Origin: Loktanella sp. Alg231-35
Lineage (GTDB): Bacteria > Pseudomonadota > Alphaproteobacteria > Rhodobacterales > Rhodobacteraceae
DNA length: 64,000 nt
Direction: 5' to 3'
Assembly: GCF_900143545.1 (NCBI RefSeq)
Contig: NZ_FREV01000003.1
Coordinates: forward strand, 434,001-498,000
The notes under the pieces were generated by a model that ran no database searches, was not told the origin of the DNA, and saw only the letters and a list, made by a program, of their open reading frames with translations. Position 1 is the first letter of the stretch, and each line of letters begins with the position of its first letter. Of the stretch, positions 1 to 11,364 are shown in pieces. The position numbers and the translations under genes were made by a program.

Positions 1-20
1 GAAAAATCTTATGCGCATAG

Positions 21-43
21 AAGGAATTTCGACGAAATTCCTT
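21..43. repeat. Perfect odd palindrome, 11-bp arms
   Basis: The two 11-base arms are exact reverse complements around a single central A, with the core TTTCGACGAAA. The first ten bases of the window (GAAAAATCTT) look like the right arm of a second copy cut by the window edge, because a full copy with that arm is present at 19096-19120. The element lies in the gene-free stretch before the first antiporter gene and has no T-tract. It is read as a member of a short dispersed palindrome family (see findings) rather than as a terminator. Confidence 0.6.
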
Positions 44-60
44 CGCTGAAAACAGAGCTT

Positions 61-82
61 CGGAGCGGGTGCGCTCGCTCCG
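61..82. repeat. Short GC-rich hairpin, role unclear
   Basis: CGGAGCG at 61-67 is complementary to CGCTCCG at 76-82 across an 8-base loop. No U-tract follows, so it is not a clear intrinsic terminator. The rest of 1-149 shows no convincing gene. It may be the 3' untranslated part of a transcript that enters the window from the left and ends at the terminator at 150-176. Confidence 0.35.
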
Positions 83-149
83 ACGCGGATTGGGCCGCAG
101 GCAAACAAACCGAGCGGTACATAATGAGTGAGCCTAATCAGCGAAACTC

Positions 150-176
150 AGGGAGGGCCTCGGTCCTCCCTTTTTT
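150..176 (+). terminator. Rho-independent terminator
   Basis: The stem AGGGAGG (150-156) pairs with CCTCCCT (165-171) over an 8-base loop and runs into a T-tract at about 170-176. This fits an intrinsic terminator for a rightward transcript that starts left of the window. The antiporter gene begins 62 bases further on. Confidence 0.75.
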
Positions 177-237
177 ATTTCGCTCTTTCCATACCAAAAT
201 TCCACGTGCATGATTTTGCAAACAAGGGGACCCATCC

Positions 238-2193
238 ATGACCGATTTTTTGCTGCTGGCCTTTATCTTTCTGATCGCGGGCGTGATCGCAGTACCGATT
301 GCCACGCGGCTGGGGCTTGGCTCGGTGCTCGGATATCTGATTGCGGGCATTGTGATCAGCCCGATCCTGACAGTGCTCAATGTTGATGTGATCTCGATCC
401 AGCATTTCGCGGAATTTGGCGTTGTGATGATGCTGTTTCTGGTGGGGCTTGAACTTGAACCCAAACGCCTGTGGCAGATGCGCGGCAAGCTCCTGGGGCT
501 GGGCGGTGGCCAGATCGGGATCACCGCGGCCGTGATCATGGGGATTGGCCTATTGTTTGGGTTGGGATGGACCGTGGCGCTGGCTGTTGGCCTGATCGGA
601 GCTTTAAGTTCAACAGCTATCGTACTGCAAACATTAAACGAAAAAGGCCTGATGAAAAGCGATGGAGGCCAGTCGAGCTTTTCTGTCCTTCTTGCCCAAG
701 ACATCGCAGTGATCCCTATGCTGGCTTTGATGCCGTTGCTGGCAATGCCGGAACTGTTGGATATGGCCAGTGAGGTCGCACATGGCGCGGAGGCGAGCCA
801 CGGCGCCGAGGCCGGGCATGGTGATGATGATCATGGCGGCGGTGGCGATCATGGCGCAGGGATGAGCCTTGTTGCGGGGCTGAACGGGTGGCAGACGGCT
901 TTGATCAACGTTGTGGCCATTGCGGCGGTGATTGGCGCGGGCAGTTTCCTGACCCGGCCCATCTTTCGCTTCATCGCCGGGGCTAACCTGCGCGAGCTGT
1001 TCACAGCGACCGCATTGATGATGGTCATCGGCATTGCGCTGCTGATGTCGCTGGTCGGGCTGTCGCCGGCGCTTGGCACTTTCCTTGCGGGTGTTGTGCT
1101 GGCCAATAGTGAATACCGGCACGAGCTGGAATCAGACATCGACCCGTTCAAGGGGCTGCTTTTGGGGTTGTTCTTTATGACGGTGGGGGCCGCGATCAAC
1201 TTCTCGCTGTTGTCCGAAAACCTGATGCTGATCGTTGGGCTGACTGTCCTGCTCATTGCGGTAAAGGCAGCGGTTCTGGCAGTCCTTGCGCTGATATTCA
1301 AACTACGTGGCGCGGACCGCTGGCTGTTGGCGCTCAGCCTTGCACAGGCCGGTGAATTTGGCTTTGTGCTGCTGTCCTTTTCAGTCAGCAACGCTATTCT
1401 GCCGCAAATGCTGGCCGATCAACTGCTGCTAGTAGTTGCCATCTCAATGATGCTGACGCCACTGCTGTTCATCTTCTATGACCGGGTCATCGTCCCGCGC
1501 CACAACGCGGCGGATATGGGCGAGGCGGATGATATCGAGGAACAGGGCGAGGTCATTATCGCAGGCGGAGGTCGTGTTGGAGGCGTTGTGCGTCGGATCT
1601 TAAGTGCGGCGGGCTATAGTCTGACGGTCATTGACTACAATGCCCAACATCTTGAAAACATGCGTCGTTTTGGTGCGCGTATCTACTACGGTGATGCCAC
1701 GCGTCCCGATTTGCTGCATGCGGCGGGCTTGCACAATGCCAAGGTGTTTGTAGCTTCCATCGACGATAAGGAAAAACTGACTGAACTGGTTCACTACGTC
1801 CACACGACAGCGCCACACGTGCATATCATCGCCCGCGCGATTGACCGCCATCATGTCTATGAACTTTGGGCGGCTGGCTGTCGCGATATCATCCGCGAGA
1901 ATTATGATAGCTCTTTGCGCATGGGCCGCTCTGCACTCGAGGCGCTGAACATCCCCCAGGACCGCGCGGCCATGATGGTGGATGCCTTCAATCGCTCGGA
2001 TCGGTCTTCGATGATTTCGCTGGCGGATGCCTATGATCCGAACATTCCAGTGATGGAGAACGAGACCTACATCGCCCGCGTGCAGGAAATCATCGGCCCA
2101 CGCGAGGCGGCGGTGAACGCTGAGATGATGCATATCCTTGAGACCGGCGAGATGCCCGAAGAGGATGCGTTCTTTGATGGGCCGACCGGTTAG
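238..2193 (+). CDS. CPA2-family (KefB/KefC-like) cation:proton antiporter with NAD-binding domain
   Basis: This 651-residue inner-membrane protein belongs to the monovalent cation:proton antiporter-2 family. Residues 1 to about 410 form the hydrophobic Na/H-exchanger domain. Residues from about 435 to 560 form a TrkA-N/RCK nucleotide-binding domain beginning with IIAGGGRVGG. The family moves K+ or Na+ against H+ and is often gated by the soluble domain; the ion cannot be told from sequence. An unusual His/Gly/Asp-rich loop sits at residues 182-207, with five histidines and a repeated HGAEA unit. The ATG at 238 matches the expected N-terminus MTDFLLLAF. The gene stands alone, with a terminator before it and a convergent cupin gene 3 bases after it. 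Confidence 0.9.
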   Translation: MTDFLLLAFIFLIAGVIAVPIATRLGLGSVLGYLIAGIVISPILTVLNVDVISIQHFAEFGVVMMLFLVGLELEPKRLWQMRGKLLGLGGGQIGITAAVIMGIGLLFGLGWTVALAVGLIGALSSTAIVLQTLNEKGLMKSDGGQSSFSVLLAQDIAVIPMLALMPLLAMPELLDMASEVAHGAEASHGAEAGHGDDDHGGGGDHGAGMSLVAGLNGWQTALINVVAIAAVIGAGSFLTRPIFRFIAGANLRELFTATALMMVIGIALLMSLVGLSPALGTFLAGVVLANSEYRHELESDIDPFKGLLLGLFFMTVGAAINFSLLSENLMLIVGLTVLLIAVKAAVLAVLALIFKLRGADRWLLALSLAQAGEFGFVLLSFSVSNAILPQMLADQLLLVVAISMMLTPLLFIFYDRVIVPRHNAADMGEADDIEEQGEVIIAGGGRVGGVVRRILSAAGYSLTVIDYNAQHLENMRRFGARIYYGDATRPDLLHAAGLHNAKVFVASIDDKEKLTELVHYVHTTAPHVHIIARAIDRHHVYELWAAGCRDIIRENYDSSLRMGRSALEALNIPQDRAAMMVDAFNRSDRSSMISLADAYDPNIPVMENETYIARVQEIIGPREAAVNAEMMHILETGEMPEEDAFFDGPTG

Positions 2194-2196
2194 GGG

Positions 2197-2612
2197 TCAG
2201 CGAGCGATATCAACGCCCGGTGCGGCGAGGGTGAAGCCCGCGAAGTGAAAACCGGGTGATACGGTGCATCCTACAAGCGTCCAGTCACCCGTCGTTGCGG
2301 CCTTTTGCCAATGCCCTTCGGGCACGATCGCTTGCGGCAACTCACCTTGTGCGAGGTTCGGACCCAGCATGTGATCTGTTGCTGGCCCGTCAAGCGATTG
2401 GGCCTGCGACAAGATCAGCGGTGCGCCAGCGTAGTGGTGCCAGATTTCTACCGCATCAACGGCGTGCCAATGACTTTCTTGCCCTGCTTTCAGCAGAAAA
2501 TAGATGCAAGTGCCCGTCGCGCGGCCCGCGTTTTCAGCGATCCATGTCTGACGATAGTATCCGCCTTCGGGATGAGGAGTGAGGTCAAGCTGCGCGATGA
2601 TCTGATCGACGG

Positions 2613-2625
<13 letters not shown>
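2197..2625 (-). CDS. Cupin superfamily-5 protein (DUF985)
   Basis: This 142-residue protein has the family's opening IIAQLDLTPHPEGGYYRQTW and the later ESWHAVDAVEIWHHYAG-like block that builds the single cupin barrel. DUF985/YML079-like cupins are thought to bind small ligands, but no reaction is agreed for them. The gene is the last of a leftward run and its start overlaps the end of the GNAT gene by 13 bases, so the two are probably co-transcribed. Its 3' end nearly touches that of the antiporter gene. The family is clear; the function is unknown. Confidence 0.85.
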
Positions 2626-4504
<1,879 letters not shown>

Positions 4505-4522
4505 TTAGCGGTATCATGCGCT

Positions 4523-5413
4523 CTATAGCGCGGGTTTTTTCTTAAGTGAAGCGCGGTGCAGACGGGCCTCGCGCCAAAGCGTGTAGATGCCAGAGGCGAT
4601 GATGATCGCGGCCCCTATGAGGGTCGCCGCATCAGGAATTTCGGTGAACATCACATAGCCAATCATCAGCGCAAACACCATCCGGCTGTAGCGAAACGAT
4701 GATATAATTCCAGCATTGCCGCCACGGGTTGCCGCCACGATGGCAAGATAGGCAATCATGACGACCACAATGCAGGCCAGCAGCAGCACGGACTGCCGCC
4801 CGTCGGGGATGACAACGCTTTGCCCCTGAAACAGCATCAGCAGAAAGCCGGCGGGTACGATCATCGTGAAGGTATGGGTGGCAAGCTGCGCACCGCTGAG
4901 CCGGACCGTCAGGCTGCGCGTGAACAGATCACGTGCCGCCAACCCGAGCATTCCACCCAAGGCGAGCAATGTCGCGGGCGTAAACCCTTCCATCCCGGGC
5001 CGAATGATGACCATGACGCCGATAAAACCGACAAGGATTGCAAGCCACCGCCGCCAGCCCACCTCTTGGCCCAGAAAGATCGCGGCGCCCATGGTGACAA
5101 CAAGCGGCGTCGCCTGGATCACAGCGGATGCTGTGGTCAGTGGGATCAGGGCCAGCGCGGTGACGAAAAGCATTGAACCGGCGGTATCGCAGATGCTGCG
5201 CAATATGACCTTGCGATCAAGGTAGGCTGGTTGCCAAAGCGTCTCGCCCTTGATCACCGACCAGCCCAAAAATGCAATAAGGCCGCCAAGGCAAGTCACC
5301 GAAATGATCTGCCCCACAGGCATGTCCACGGCCAGAAGTTTAATAAGACCGTCTTCCACCGCAAAGCAGAACATCGCAAAGACCATAAAGGCCGCGCCAC
5401 GCATATTGTCCAA
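4523..5413 (-). CDS. EamA/DMT-family transporter
   Basis: This 296-residue protein is almost wholly hydrophobic, with about ten predicted membrane helices arranged as two EamA repeats (roughly 1-140 and 150-290). This is typical of the drug/metabolite transporter superfamily, which exports amino acids, nucleotides or other small molecules. The substrate cannot be told. It follows the fur-type gene by two bases on the same strand and is likely co-transcribed with it, which might mean metal- or iron-responsive expression, but that is inference only. Confidence 0.88.
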   Translation of the reverse strand: MDNMRGAAFMVFAMFCFAVEDGLIKLLAVDMPVGQIISVTCLGGLIAFLGWSVIKGETLWQPAYLDRKVILRSICDTAGSMLFVTALALIPLTTASAVIQATPLVVTMGAAIFLGQEVGWRRWLAILVGFIGVMVIIRPGMEGFTPATLLALGGMLGLAARDLFTRSLTVRLSGAQLATHTFTMIVPAGFLLMLFQGQSVVIPDGRQSVLLLACIVVVMIAYLAIVAATRGGNAGIISSFRYSRMVFALMIGYVMFTEIPDAATLIGAAIIIASGIYTLWREARLHRASLKKKPAL

Positions 5414-5415
5414 GT

Positions 5416-5835
5416 TTAGTCGTCCTTGTCAGTCAGGGGCACGGCATAAAGTTCCAACCGGTGACCCATCAAACGGTACCCCAGTTTTTCAGCGATCTTT
5501 TCCTGCAACGCCTCAATCTCGGGGTCGACGAATTCGATCACCGCGCCGGAATGCACATCGATCAGATGGTCGTGGTGTTCGCGGTCTGCCGCCTCATAGC
5601 GGGCGCGGCCATCGCCGAACTCGTGCTTTTCCAGAATGCCGGTTTCCTCGAACAGTTTGACGGTCCGATATACTGTCGCTAGCGAAATGCGCGGATCAGC
5701 GGCAGAGGCCCGGTTGTAAAGCTCTTCGACATCAGGATGATCGTCTGCCGCCTGCAACACAGCGGCGATCGTCCGGCGTTGCTCGGTCATGCGCAACCCG
5801 TTTGCTTCGCAGCGCTCTAGAATTGTCTTGGACAT
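5416..5835 (-). CDS. fur: Fur-family metal-responsive repressor (Fur/Mur type)
   Basis: This 139-residue protein has the Fur winged helix at about 10-85 (LRMTEQRRTIAAVLQAADDH, then RISLATVYRTVKLFEETGIL) and the metal-binding dimer domain with EHHDHLIDVHSGAVIEF. The HHDHLID block and the ending YRLMGHRLELYAVPL fit the alphaproteobacterial Fur/Mur branch rather than Irr. In Rhodobacteraceae and rhizobia this branch mostly senses manganese, so Mur is as likely a name. There is no C-terminal CxxC pair; the only cysteine is residue 8. A GAGG Shine-Dalgarno precedes the ATG at 5835. The EamA transporter follows directly. Confidence 0.9.
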   Translation of the reverse strand: MSKTILERCEANGLRMTEQRRTIAAVLQAADDHPDVEELYNRASAADPRISLATVYRTVKLFEETGILEKHEFGDGRARYEAADREHHDHLIDVHSGAVIEFVDPEIEALQEKIAEKLGYRLMGHRLELYAVPLTDKDD

Positions 5836-5893
5836 TGCAGCCTCATCTTGGTGCCCCAGTGATAACGGGCAGGGTGCCGGGTTTCCAGTGCTG

Positions 5894-6745
5894 TCAGAGC
5901 GTCAGCGTGCCTTGCATGGTGCGGACAGCTGCACCGCTGATGGTCACAGGGATCGGATCAGCAGGCGTCGTTTGCGCCATGATGTAGGATGGGCGCCCCA
6001 TGTCCTCGCCTTGTAGGATGCTCAGCGATTGTGCGCGCCCGGCCTCATCGGTCAGGAGTGCAGCCAATGCCGCAGCGGCACTGCCGGTGGCTGGGTCTTC
6101 GGGGATATTGTCGAGCGGGGCAAACATGCGCGCGTCGATCTGGTCGCCGTCACGCACATAGGCATAAATCGCGAAATCCAGATTAGAGGGATACCGCGCG
6201 GCACCTTCCCGAAAGTGATCGGTGGCAGGTTGGCATTGGGTCAATGCTGCCCGGTCCTGTAATTCGACCATCACAAAGGGCAAGCCGACGCTGGCCTGAA
6301 CGGGCGCATGAGTTGTTGTCTTGATCGCCTCTGCCGTCAGGTCGAGTGCCGCGGCAATCAGGGCGGGATCGGGGGTGCTTAGCCGCTCCAACGGGGCGGT
6401 GACCGTAAAGGCGGCTTTGTTACCCGAATAGGTGCAGGGGATCGGGCCAATCCCAAGCTCAAGCGTGATGTTGCCTGTCGCACCTTCATCCTTCAATGCG
6501 ATAGCCGTGCCAACGGTTGGGTGCCCGGCAAAAGGGACCTCCATCGTAGGGGTGAAAATCCGCACTTTGGCCGTGTTAGCGGGGTCTGTGGGTGGATAAA
6601 CAAAGGTCGTTTCGGAAAAATTGAACTCGCACGCGATGCGTTGCAACTGGTCTTCGGCAAGCCCGGTTGCATCGGGGATCACCGCCAGTTGGTTGCCGCC
6701 AAAGGCGCGGTCGGTGAAGACGTCATAAACAAAATATGCAGTCAT
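5894..6745 (-). CDS. PhzF-family isomerase-like protein
   Basis: This protein of about 283 residues belongs to the PhzF/diaminopimelate-epimerase fold family. It has the N-terminal YFVYDVFTDRAFGGNQLAV, the FNFSETTFV block with the usual catalytic glutamate, the FAGHPTVGTA loop and the C-terminal EDPATGSAAAAL. PhzF itself isomerises a phenazine precursor, but most members, probably including this one, have no known substrate and there are no phenazine genes nearby. The ATG at 6745 is preferred over the upstream start at 6772 because it has a GAAGGG Shine-Dalgarno and removes a 23-base overlap with the antiporter gene. Confidence 0.88.
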   Translation of the reverse strand: MTAYFVYDVFTDRAFGGNQLAVIPDATGLAEDQLQRIACEFNFSETTFVYPPTDPANTAKVRIFTPTMEVPFAGHPTVGTAIALKDEGATGNITLELGIGPIPCTYSGNKAAFTVTAPLERLSTPDPALIAAALDLTAEAIKTTTHAPVQASVGLPFVMVELQDRAALTQCQPATDHFREGAARYPSNLDFAIYAYVRDGDQIDARMFAPLDNIPEDPATGSAAAALAALLTDEAGRAQSLSILQGEDMGRPSYIMAQTTPADPIPVTISGAAVRTMQGTLTL

Positions 6746-6749
6746 CAAA

Positions 6750-7991
6750 TTACCCTTCGGTTGTTGTGACACGGGTGGCGAGTTTTGCCACCGTTAGACC
6801 CTGCACCACAATTGAAAAAATGACGACCATATAGGTCGCCGTCAGGATGAGTGGTTTCCATTCACCCTCGGGCAGGGACAAGGCCAATGCGACCGAGATG
6901 CCACCCTTAAGCCCACCCCATGTCATCACAGGGATCACCCCTTCCGAGAACCCGCGGAACGGGCGCAGCATCAGCACAGGCACGGCCACAGCGGCCAGAC
7001 GCGCCACCAGTGCCAGCGCGATAGAGGCGACGCCGGCCACAAGGAAATCGAACTCGAACGCAATGGCAAACACCTCGATCCCGATCAGCAGGAACAGCAC
7101 CGCGTTAAGGATTTCGTCAATCAGCATCCAGAAGGCATCGACATATTGGCGGGTCTCATCGGACATGCCGTATTTCGCGCCCACATCGCCGATCAACAGC
7201 CCTGCGCAAACCGCCATGATCGGGGCGGAAACGTGCAGATACACGGCCAGTTCATAACCGCCAAAGGCCAGCCCCAGCGTGATCAACACCTCAAGTGAAT
7301 AATCATCAATGCGGCGCATGATGCGGAAGGTCAGCCAGCCCAGCACAAGGCCCAACACGGCTCCGCCCAGGGCCTCTTGAAAGAACAGCTGCACCGCCCC
7401 TGCCATGCCTGCGCCGTGGCTGTCCCCATGCGGAAACGCCAGCCCGACAAGCACCAGAAAGACAACATAACCCACGCCATCATTAAACAGGCTTTCGCCC
7501 GCGATCTTAGTTTCAAGCGATTTGGGCAGGTCCGCCTGCCGCAGCACACCCAACACCGCCACAGGATCTGTCGGTGAAATCAGCGCACCAAAGACCAGCG
7601 CCACCAGAATCGGCATGCCGGTGAGCCACGAGAACCCGTAGCCAACGATTGTGGTCGACAGGGCGATGCCGATTGTGGCCATCAAAGCCACGACAACCCA
7701 TTCGCGTTTTAGGTCAGACAGTTTGACGTGCAAGGCGCCTGCAAACAGCAGCAACCCCAGCATACCTTCCAGCAGGGCGTCGGAGAATTCGATATCCAAT
7801 ACCGCCGTGCGCACCACCGTGGCGACGCCCAGCGTTGGCACAATAATGTCCAGCAGCATCACGCCAAAGGACGCAGCGAGCGACACAACCAATATCCCAA
7901 TTGCCGTTGGTAGCTTGAGATAGAGGTAGTTAATCGTGCCAAACGCCCCTGCAAGAACGATCAGAAGGGACGTGATTTGCAGTAGGGTCAT
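6750..7991 (-). CDS. NhaP-type (CPA1) Na+/H+ antiporter
   Basis: This 413-residue membrane protein has about twelve hydrophobic segments and the CPA1 signature region LISPTDPVAVLGVLR followed by ESLFNDGVGYVVF, which holds the ion-binding acidic residues. CPA1 proteins extrude Na+ or K+ in exchange for H+ and suit a marine, salt-exposed cell. Unlike many NhaP proteins it ends shortly after the last helix, with no long cytoplasmic tail. It lies upstream of the PhzF-like gene with a 4-base gap and downstream of tyrS with a 14-base gap. An AAAGGA Shine-Dalgarno supports the start. Confidence 0.9.
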   Translation of the reverse strand: MTLLQITSLLIVLAGAFGTINYLYLKLPTAIGILVVSLAASFGVMLLDIIVPTLGVATVVRTAVLDIEFSDALLEGMLGLLLFAGALHVKLSDLKREWVVVALMATIGIALSTTIVGYGFSWLTGMPILVALVFGALISPTDPVAVLGVLRQADLPKSLETKIAGESLFNDGVGYVVFLVLVGLAFPHGDSHGAGMAGAVQLFFQEALGGAVLGLVLGWLTFRIMRRIDDYSLEVLITLGLAFGGYELAVYLHVSAPIMAVCAGLLIGDVGAKYGMSDETRQYVDAFWMLIDEILNAVLFLLIGIEVFAIAFEFDFLVAGVASIALALVARLAAVAVPVLMLRPFRGFSEGVIPVMTWGGLKGGISVALALSLPEGEWKPLILTATYMVVIFSIVVQGLTVAKLATRVTTTEG

Positions 7992-8005
7992 GGCATTCCT
8001 TTGGC

Positions 8006-9256
8006 TTAGCCCAGTTGAACCAGCGCGTGGCGTTTCTTGCCTGCGCTCAGTTTGATCGGGGCGGCAAGGGCTGTCGCATCAATCATCGTACCTGCGTCGG
8101 TGAGCGGCGCGTCATTCATCCGGGCGCCGTTCTCGGCGATCAGGCGCTTGGCCTCCTTGCCGCTTTTGGCAAGGCCGGATTTGACGATCAACTGCACGAT
8201 GGACATCCCGTCGCCCAACTCATCCGCGCTGAGTGTCAGCGTCGGCAGATCGTCCCCGATGCCGCCCTTTTCAAAGACTTCGCGCGCGGTTGCCTCTGCC
8301 GCCTGCGCGGCCTCGGCGCCGTGCAGCAGCGTTGTCACCTCGTTGGCAAGGATGATCTTGGCGGCGTTAATTTCCGAACCTTCGAGCGCGCCCAGACGGT
8401 CGCACTCTTCAATCGGCAGTTCAGTGTAAAGTTTGAGGAAACGGCCCGTGTCGGCATCCGTCGTATTGCGCCAGAACTGCCAGAACTCATAGGGGCTGCA
8501 CATATCGGCGTTCAGCCAGACTGCACCGGCCAGCGATTTGCCCATCTTCTTGCCATCGCTGGTGGTCAGCAGTGGCGAGGTGAGGCCGTAGATTTCCTGA
8601 TCCAGCACGCGGCGGGTCAGGTCGATCCCGTTGACGATATTGCCCCACTGATCCGACCCGCCCATCTGCAACAGACAGCCATAGCGGCGGTTCAGCTCAA
8701 GGAAATCATAAGCCTGCAAAATCATGTAGTTGAATTCAAGGAAAGACAGTGATTGCTCGCGGTCCAGCCGTGACTTCACGCTTTCAAACGACAGCATCCG
8801 GTTGATGGAAAAATGGCGCCCAATGTCGCGTAGAAAATCGAGGTAGTTCAGACCATCCAGCCATTCGGCATTGTTGATCATCATCGCGCCATTGGCGCTA
8901 TCATCATAGGCAAGGTAGGCCGAAAACACCTTTTTGATGCCCGCGATATTGTCATCAATTTGTTCTGGCCCCAGCAGGGGGCGCTCATCCGCGCGGAACG
9001 ATGGATCACCAACCTTTGTGGTGCCGCCGCCCATCAAGGTGATCGGTTTATGGCCTGTCTTTTGCAGCCAGCGCAGCATCATGATCTGGATCAGACTGCC
9101 CACATGCAGCGACTTGGCCGTTGCGTCAAAGCCGATATAGGCCGGTACAACCCCTTTGCTCAGCGCCTCATCAAGGCCCTGATAATCTGTGCAATCAGCC
9201 AGAAAGCCGCGCGTCATCATCACATTGATGAATTCAGATTTGGGATGGTAGGTCAT
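8006..9256 (-). CDS. tyrS: Tyrosyl-tRNA synthetase
   Basis: This cytoplasmic enzyme charges tRNA-Tyr. The class I Rossmann domain holds the HIGH-like site in [12 protein letters not shown] and the KMSKS-like site in [10 protein letters not shown]. The C-terminal part from about residue 345 is an S4-type RNA-binding domain. The start at 9256 (MTYHPKSEF, 416 residues) is preferred to the longer frame from 9286: it has an AGGA sequence about ten bases upstream and matches the usual family start. The gene is divergent from anmK, with only 63 bases between the two start codons. Confidence 0.95.
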   Translation of the reverse strand: MTYHPKSEFINVMMTRGFLADCTDYQGLDEALSKGVVPAYIGFDATAKSLHVGSLIQIMMLRWLQKTGHKPITLMGGGTTKVGDPSFRADERPLLGPEQIDDNIAGIKKVFSAYLAYDDSANGAMMINNAEWLDGLNYLDFLRDIGRHFSINRMLSFESVKSRLDREQSLSFLEFNYMILQAYDFLELNRRYGCLLQMGGSDQWGNIVNGIDLTRRVLDQEIYGLTSPLLTTSDGKKMGKSLAGAVWLNADMCSPYEFWQFWRNTTDADTGRFLKLYTELPIEECDRLGALEGSEINAAKIILANEVTTLLHGAEAAQAAEATAREVFEKGGIGDDLPTLTLSADELGDGMSIVQLIVKSGLAKSGKEAKRLIAENGARMNDAPLTDAGTMIDATALAAPIKLSAGKKRHALVQLG

Positions 9257-9319
9257 AGGCTTGTTCCTGCTTGCGTCACGATGCACTCTATAGTGATCAG
9301 CTGGAGCAAGGGAAAGCGG

Positions 9320-10426
9320 ATGTTTGAAGGTGAGATCGTCAGGGCATTGGGCACGATGTCAGGGACATCGCTGGACGGCGTGGATGCGGCGGTGATCGAG
9401 ACGGATGGCGTTACAATCCATGGGCTCGGGTCGACCGCATATCGGGCCTATACGCCCCAAGATCAGGCAATTCTCAAAGCGCATCTGGGAAAGTGGCAGA
9501 CCGATGATGTTTCCGTCGTAGAAGCCGTGGTCGAGGACGCGCATGTTGCAGTGATGTCCGGGTTCGCGGGTATCGCACTGGCAGGGTTCCATGGCCAGAC
9601 ATTGGCCCATGATCCCGGCGGGCGCGGCACGCATCAATGTGGCGACGGCGCGCGTGTGGCGGCACGGCTTGGCGTGGCCGTCGCGTGGGATTTTCGCACG
9701 GCGGATGTGGTGGCAGGCGGGCAGGGTGCGCCCTTGGCCCCGTTTTATCACTTTGCGCTGGCGAAATGGATGAAGGCAGATGCGCCGGTTGTCTTCCTAA
9801 ACCTCGGTGGTGTGGGGAATATCACTTGGGTTGATCCATCCTGTGATGATCCTGCGGACCCAAAGGCGTTATTGGCGTTTGATACCGGTCCGGCCAACGC
9901 CCCGATGAATGATCTTTTGATGCAGTGCCGCGGGCTGTCCTATGATCTTGATGGCGCCTTGGCCGCGTTGGGCACAGCGGATCAGCAGATCGTGGATGAT
10001 TTTCTGTTGCATCCATATTTTGCCCGGCCTGCGCCAAAGTCGCTGGATCGGGATGCATTTGCGGGGCTGTCAGACGCTGTGACTGCTTTGTCTGAGGTGG
10101 ACGCGCTGGCAACCTTGGCCAAGGCCGTCACTGCCAGCGTGGCCAAGGCCATGACGCTTTGCCCCGCGCCGCCCGCCAAATTATTCGTCACTGGCGGCGG
10201 ACGGCACAACAATACGCTAATGACCGGACTGGCAGAGGTCCTTGATTGCCCCGTCGCCCCAGTTGAGGATGCAGGTCTGGATGGTGACATGATCGAAGCG
10301 CAGGCCTTTGGGTATCTAGCCGTACGTGCTGCACGCGGCTTGCCGCTATCCAGCCCACAAACCACCGGCATTGCCGCCCCCATCACCGGTGGGAGGATCA
10401 GCGGCAACTTCAAGATCGGCGGCTAA
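9320..10426 (+). CDS. anmK: Anhydro-N-acetylmuramic acid kinase
   Basis: This 368-residue kinase phosphorylates 1,6-anhydro-MurNAc with hydrolysis of the anhydro bond, feeding recycled cell-wall sugar to MurNAc-6-P. The N-terminal [17 protein letters not shown], the ATPase-fold block [13 protein letters not shown] and the C-terminal [13 protein letters not shown] are typical of AnmK. The open frame runs further upstream, but the ATG at 9320 has a GGAAAG Shine-Dalgarno and gives the normal family length; the longer frame would run into tyrS. It shares the short divergent promoter region with tyrS. Confidence 0.95.
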   Translation: MFEGEIVRALGTMSGTSLDGVDAAVIETDGVTIHGLGSTAYRAYTPQDQAILKAHLGKWQTDDVSVVEAVVEDAHVAVMSGFAGIALAGFHGQTLAHDPGGRGTHQCGDGARVAARLGVAVAWDFRTADVVAGGQGAPLAPFYHFALAKWMKADAPVVFLNLGGVGNITWVDPSCDDPADPKALLAFDTGPANAPMNDLLMQCRGLSYDLDGALAALGTADQQIVDDFLLHPYFARPAPKSLDRDAFAGLSDAVTALSEVDALATLAKAVTASVAKAMTLCPAPPAKLFVTGGGRHNNTLMTGLAEVLDCPVAPVEDAGLDGDMIEAQAFGYLAVRAARGLPLSSPQTTGIAAPITGGRISGNFKIGG

Positions 10427-10640
10427 ATTCACCAAATACCGCGCTAAATCCCGCTTATCACGACACAATCACGCCGAAATGACGATACTGTTTCATTTCT
10501 GGGCGGCGTTTGGCCGATCAATCTGTAGGGCCTACGCCAGTTCTAGCCGACCAAATTCACAGGCCCGTGAGGCCGGTTGAACCTGTCTCAGAGGTTGTCA
10601 GATATGCCGCACACGACAACCGAAAAATCGGAGACAACAA

Positions 10641-11261
10641 ATGAAAACGACATCGACACTCATCCGCACGAGCATGCTGGCAGCCCCACTCGCAATGGCT
10701 GCAGGGATGGCGTCAGCAGGCGGTATGGCAGAGCCAGTGATTGCCCCTGCACCCGCACCGGCCCCGGTCATGGCACCGGCCCCAGTGCGCATGGGATCTG
10801 ACTGGACTGGCTTTTATGCAGGTGGTCAGATTGGCTATGGTCAATTGGACAGTGACGCATTGGCCGACGATACCGACGGTCTGACCTATGGTGTGCATGC
10901 AGGTTACCTTTATGACCTTGGCACCATCGTTCTGGGCGCAGAACTGGATGTTGACGGCACCGAAATCGAAGATGACGCCGCCGATATCGCACTGGACAGC
11001 GTTGCACGTGCAAAGCTGCGGGTTGGTTATGACGCAGGTGTCTGGATGCCTTATCTGACGGCTGGTGTGGCACGGGCCACGACCTCTGGCGCATTGGATG
11101 AAACTGACGACGGTTCATTCGCTGGTCTGGGGCTGGATTATCAGGTGTCCAACAACATCCGCGTTGGTGGTGAAGTGCTGCAGCACCAGTTTGATGACTT
11201 CGGTGGTGCCGCAGATATCGACGCGACAACAGCCTCCGCCCGCGTGTCCTTCAGCTTCTAA
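10641..11261 (+). CDS. Outer-membrane beta-barrel protein (OmpA/opacity-like porin family)
   Basis: This 206-residue protein has a signal peptide of about 27 residues ending MAAGMASAGG, a Pro/Ala-rich linker (PAPAPAPVMAPAPV), then the DWTGFYAGGQIGYGQL opening typical of 8-strand outer-membrane barrels. The final ARVSFSF ends in phenylalanine, as the barrel-assembly signal requires. Alternating hydrophobic strands run to the end. Such proteins are abundant surface proteins of unknown substrate in this group. The gene is monocistronic, with 214 gene-free bases before it and a terminator at 11332-11364. Confidence 0.88.
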   Translation: MKTTSTLIRTSMLAAPLAMAAGMASAGGMAEPVIAPAPAPAPVMAPAPVRMGSDWTGFYAGGQIGYGQLDSDALADDTDGLTYGVHAGYLYDLGTIVLGAELDVDGTEIEDDAADIALDSVARAKLRVGYDAGVWMPYLTAGVARATTSGALDETDDGSFAGLGLDYQVSNNIRVGGEVLQHQFDDFGGAADIDATTASARVSFSF

Positions 11262-11331
11262 GTCAACGGACAAGGCATAGCATCCGGGCGCACTGTCCCT
11301 TCCCAAATCCTGTCGCTTTGGATGTTGACTT

Positions 11332-11364
11332 GAGACCCGCCGCTTCGCCGGTGGGTCTCTTTTT
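11332..11364. terminator. Bidirectional-type intrinsic terminator
   Basis: GAGACCCGCCG (11332-11342) pairs with CGGTGGGTCTC (11349-11359), with one G-U pair, and is followed by five T residues. It ends the beta-barrel gene transcript. The stop codon of the convergent lyase gene overlaps the T-tract. Confidence 0.85.

Noticed and set aside
5894-6772. Overlap of the PhzF-like gene with the antiporter gene as a special arrangement
   Set aside because: The overlap disappears with the better ATG at 6745, which has its own Shine-Dalgarno.
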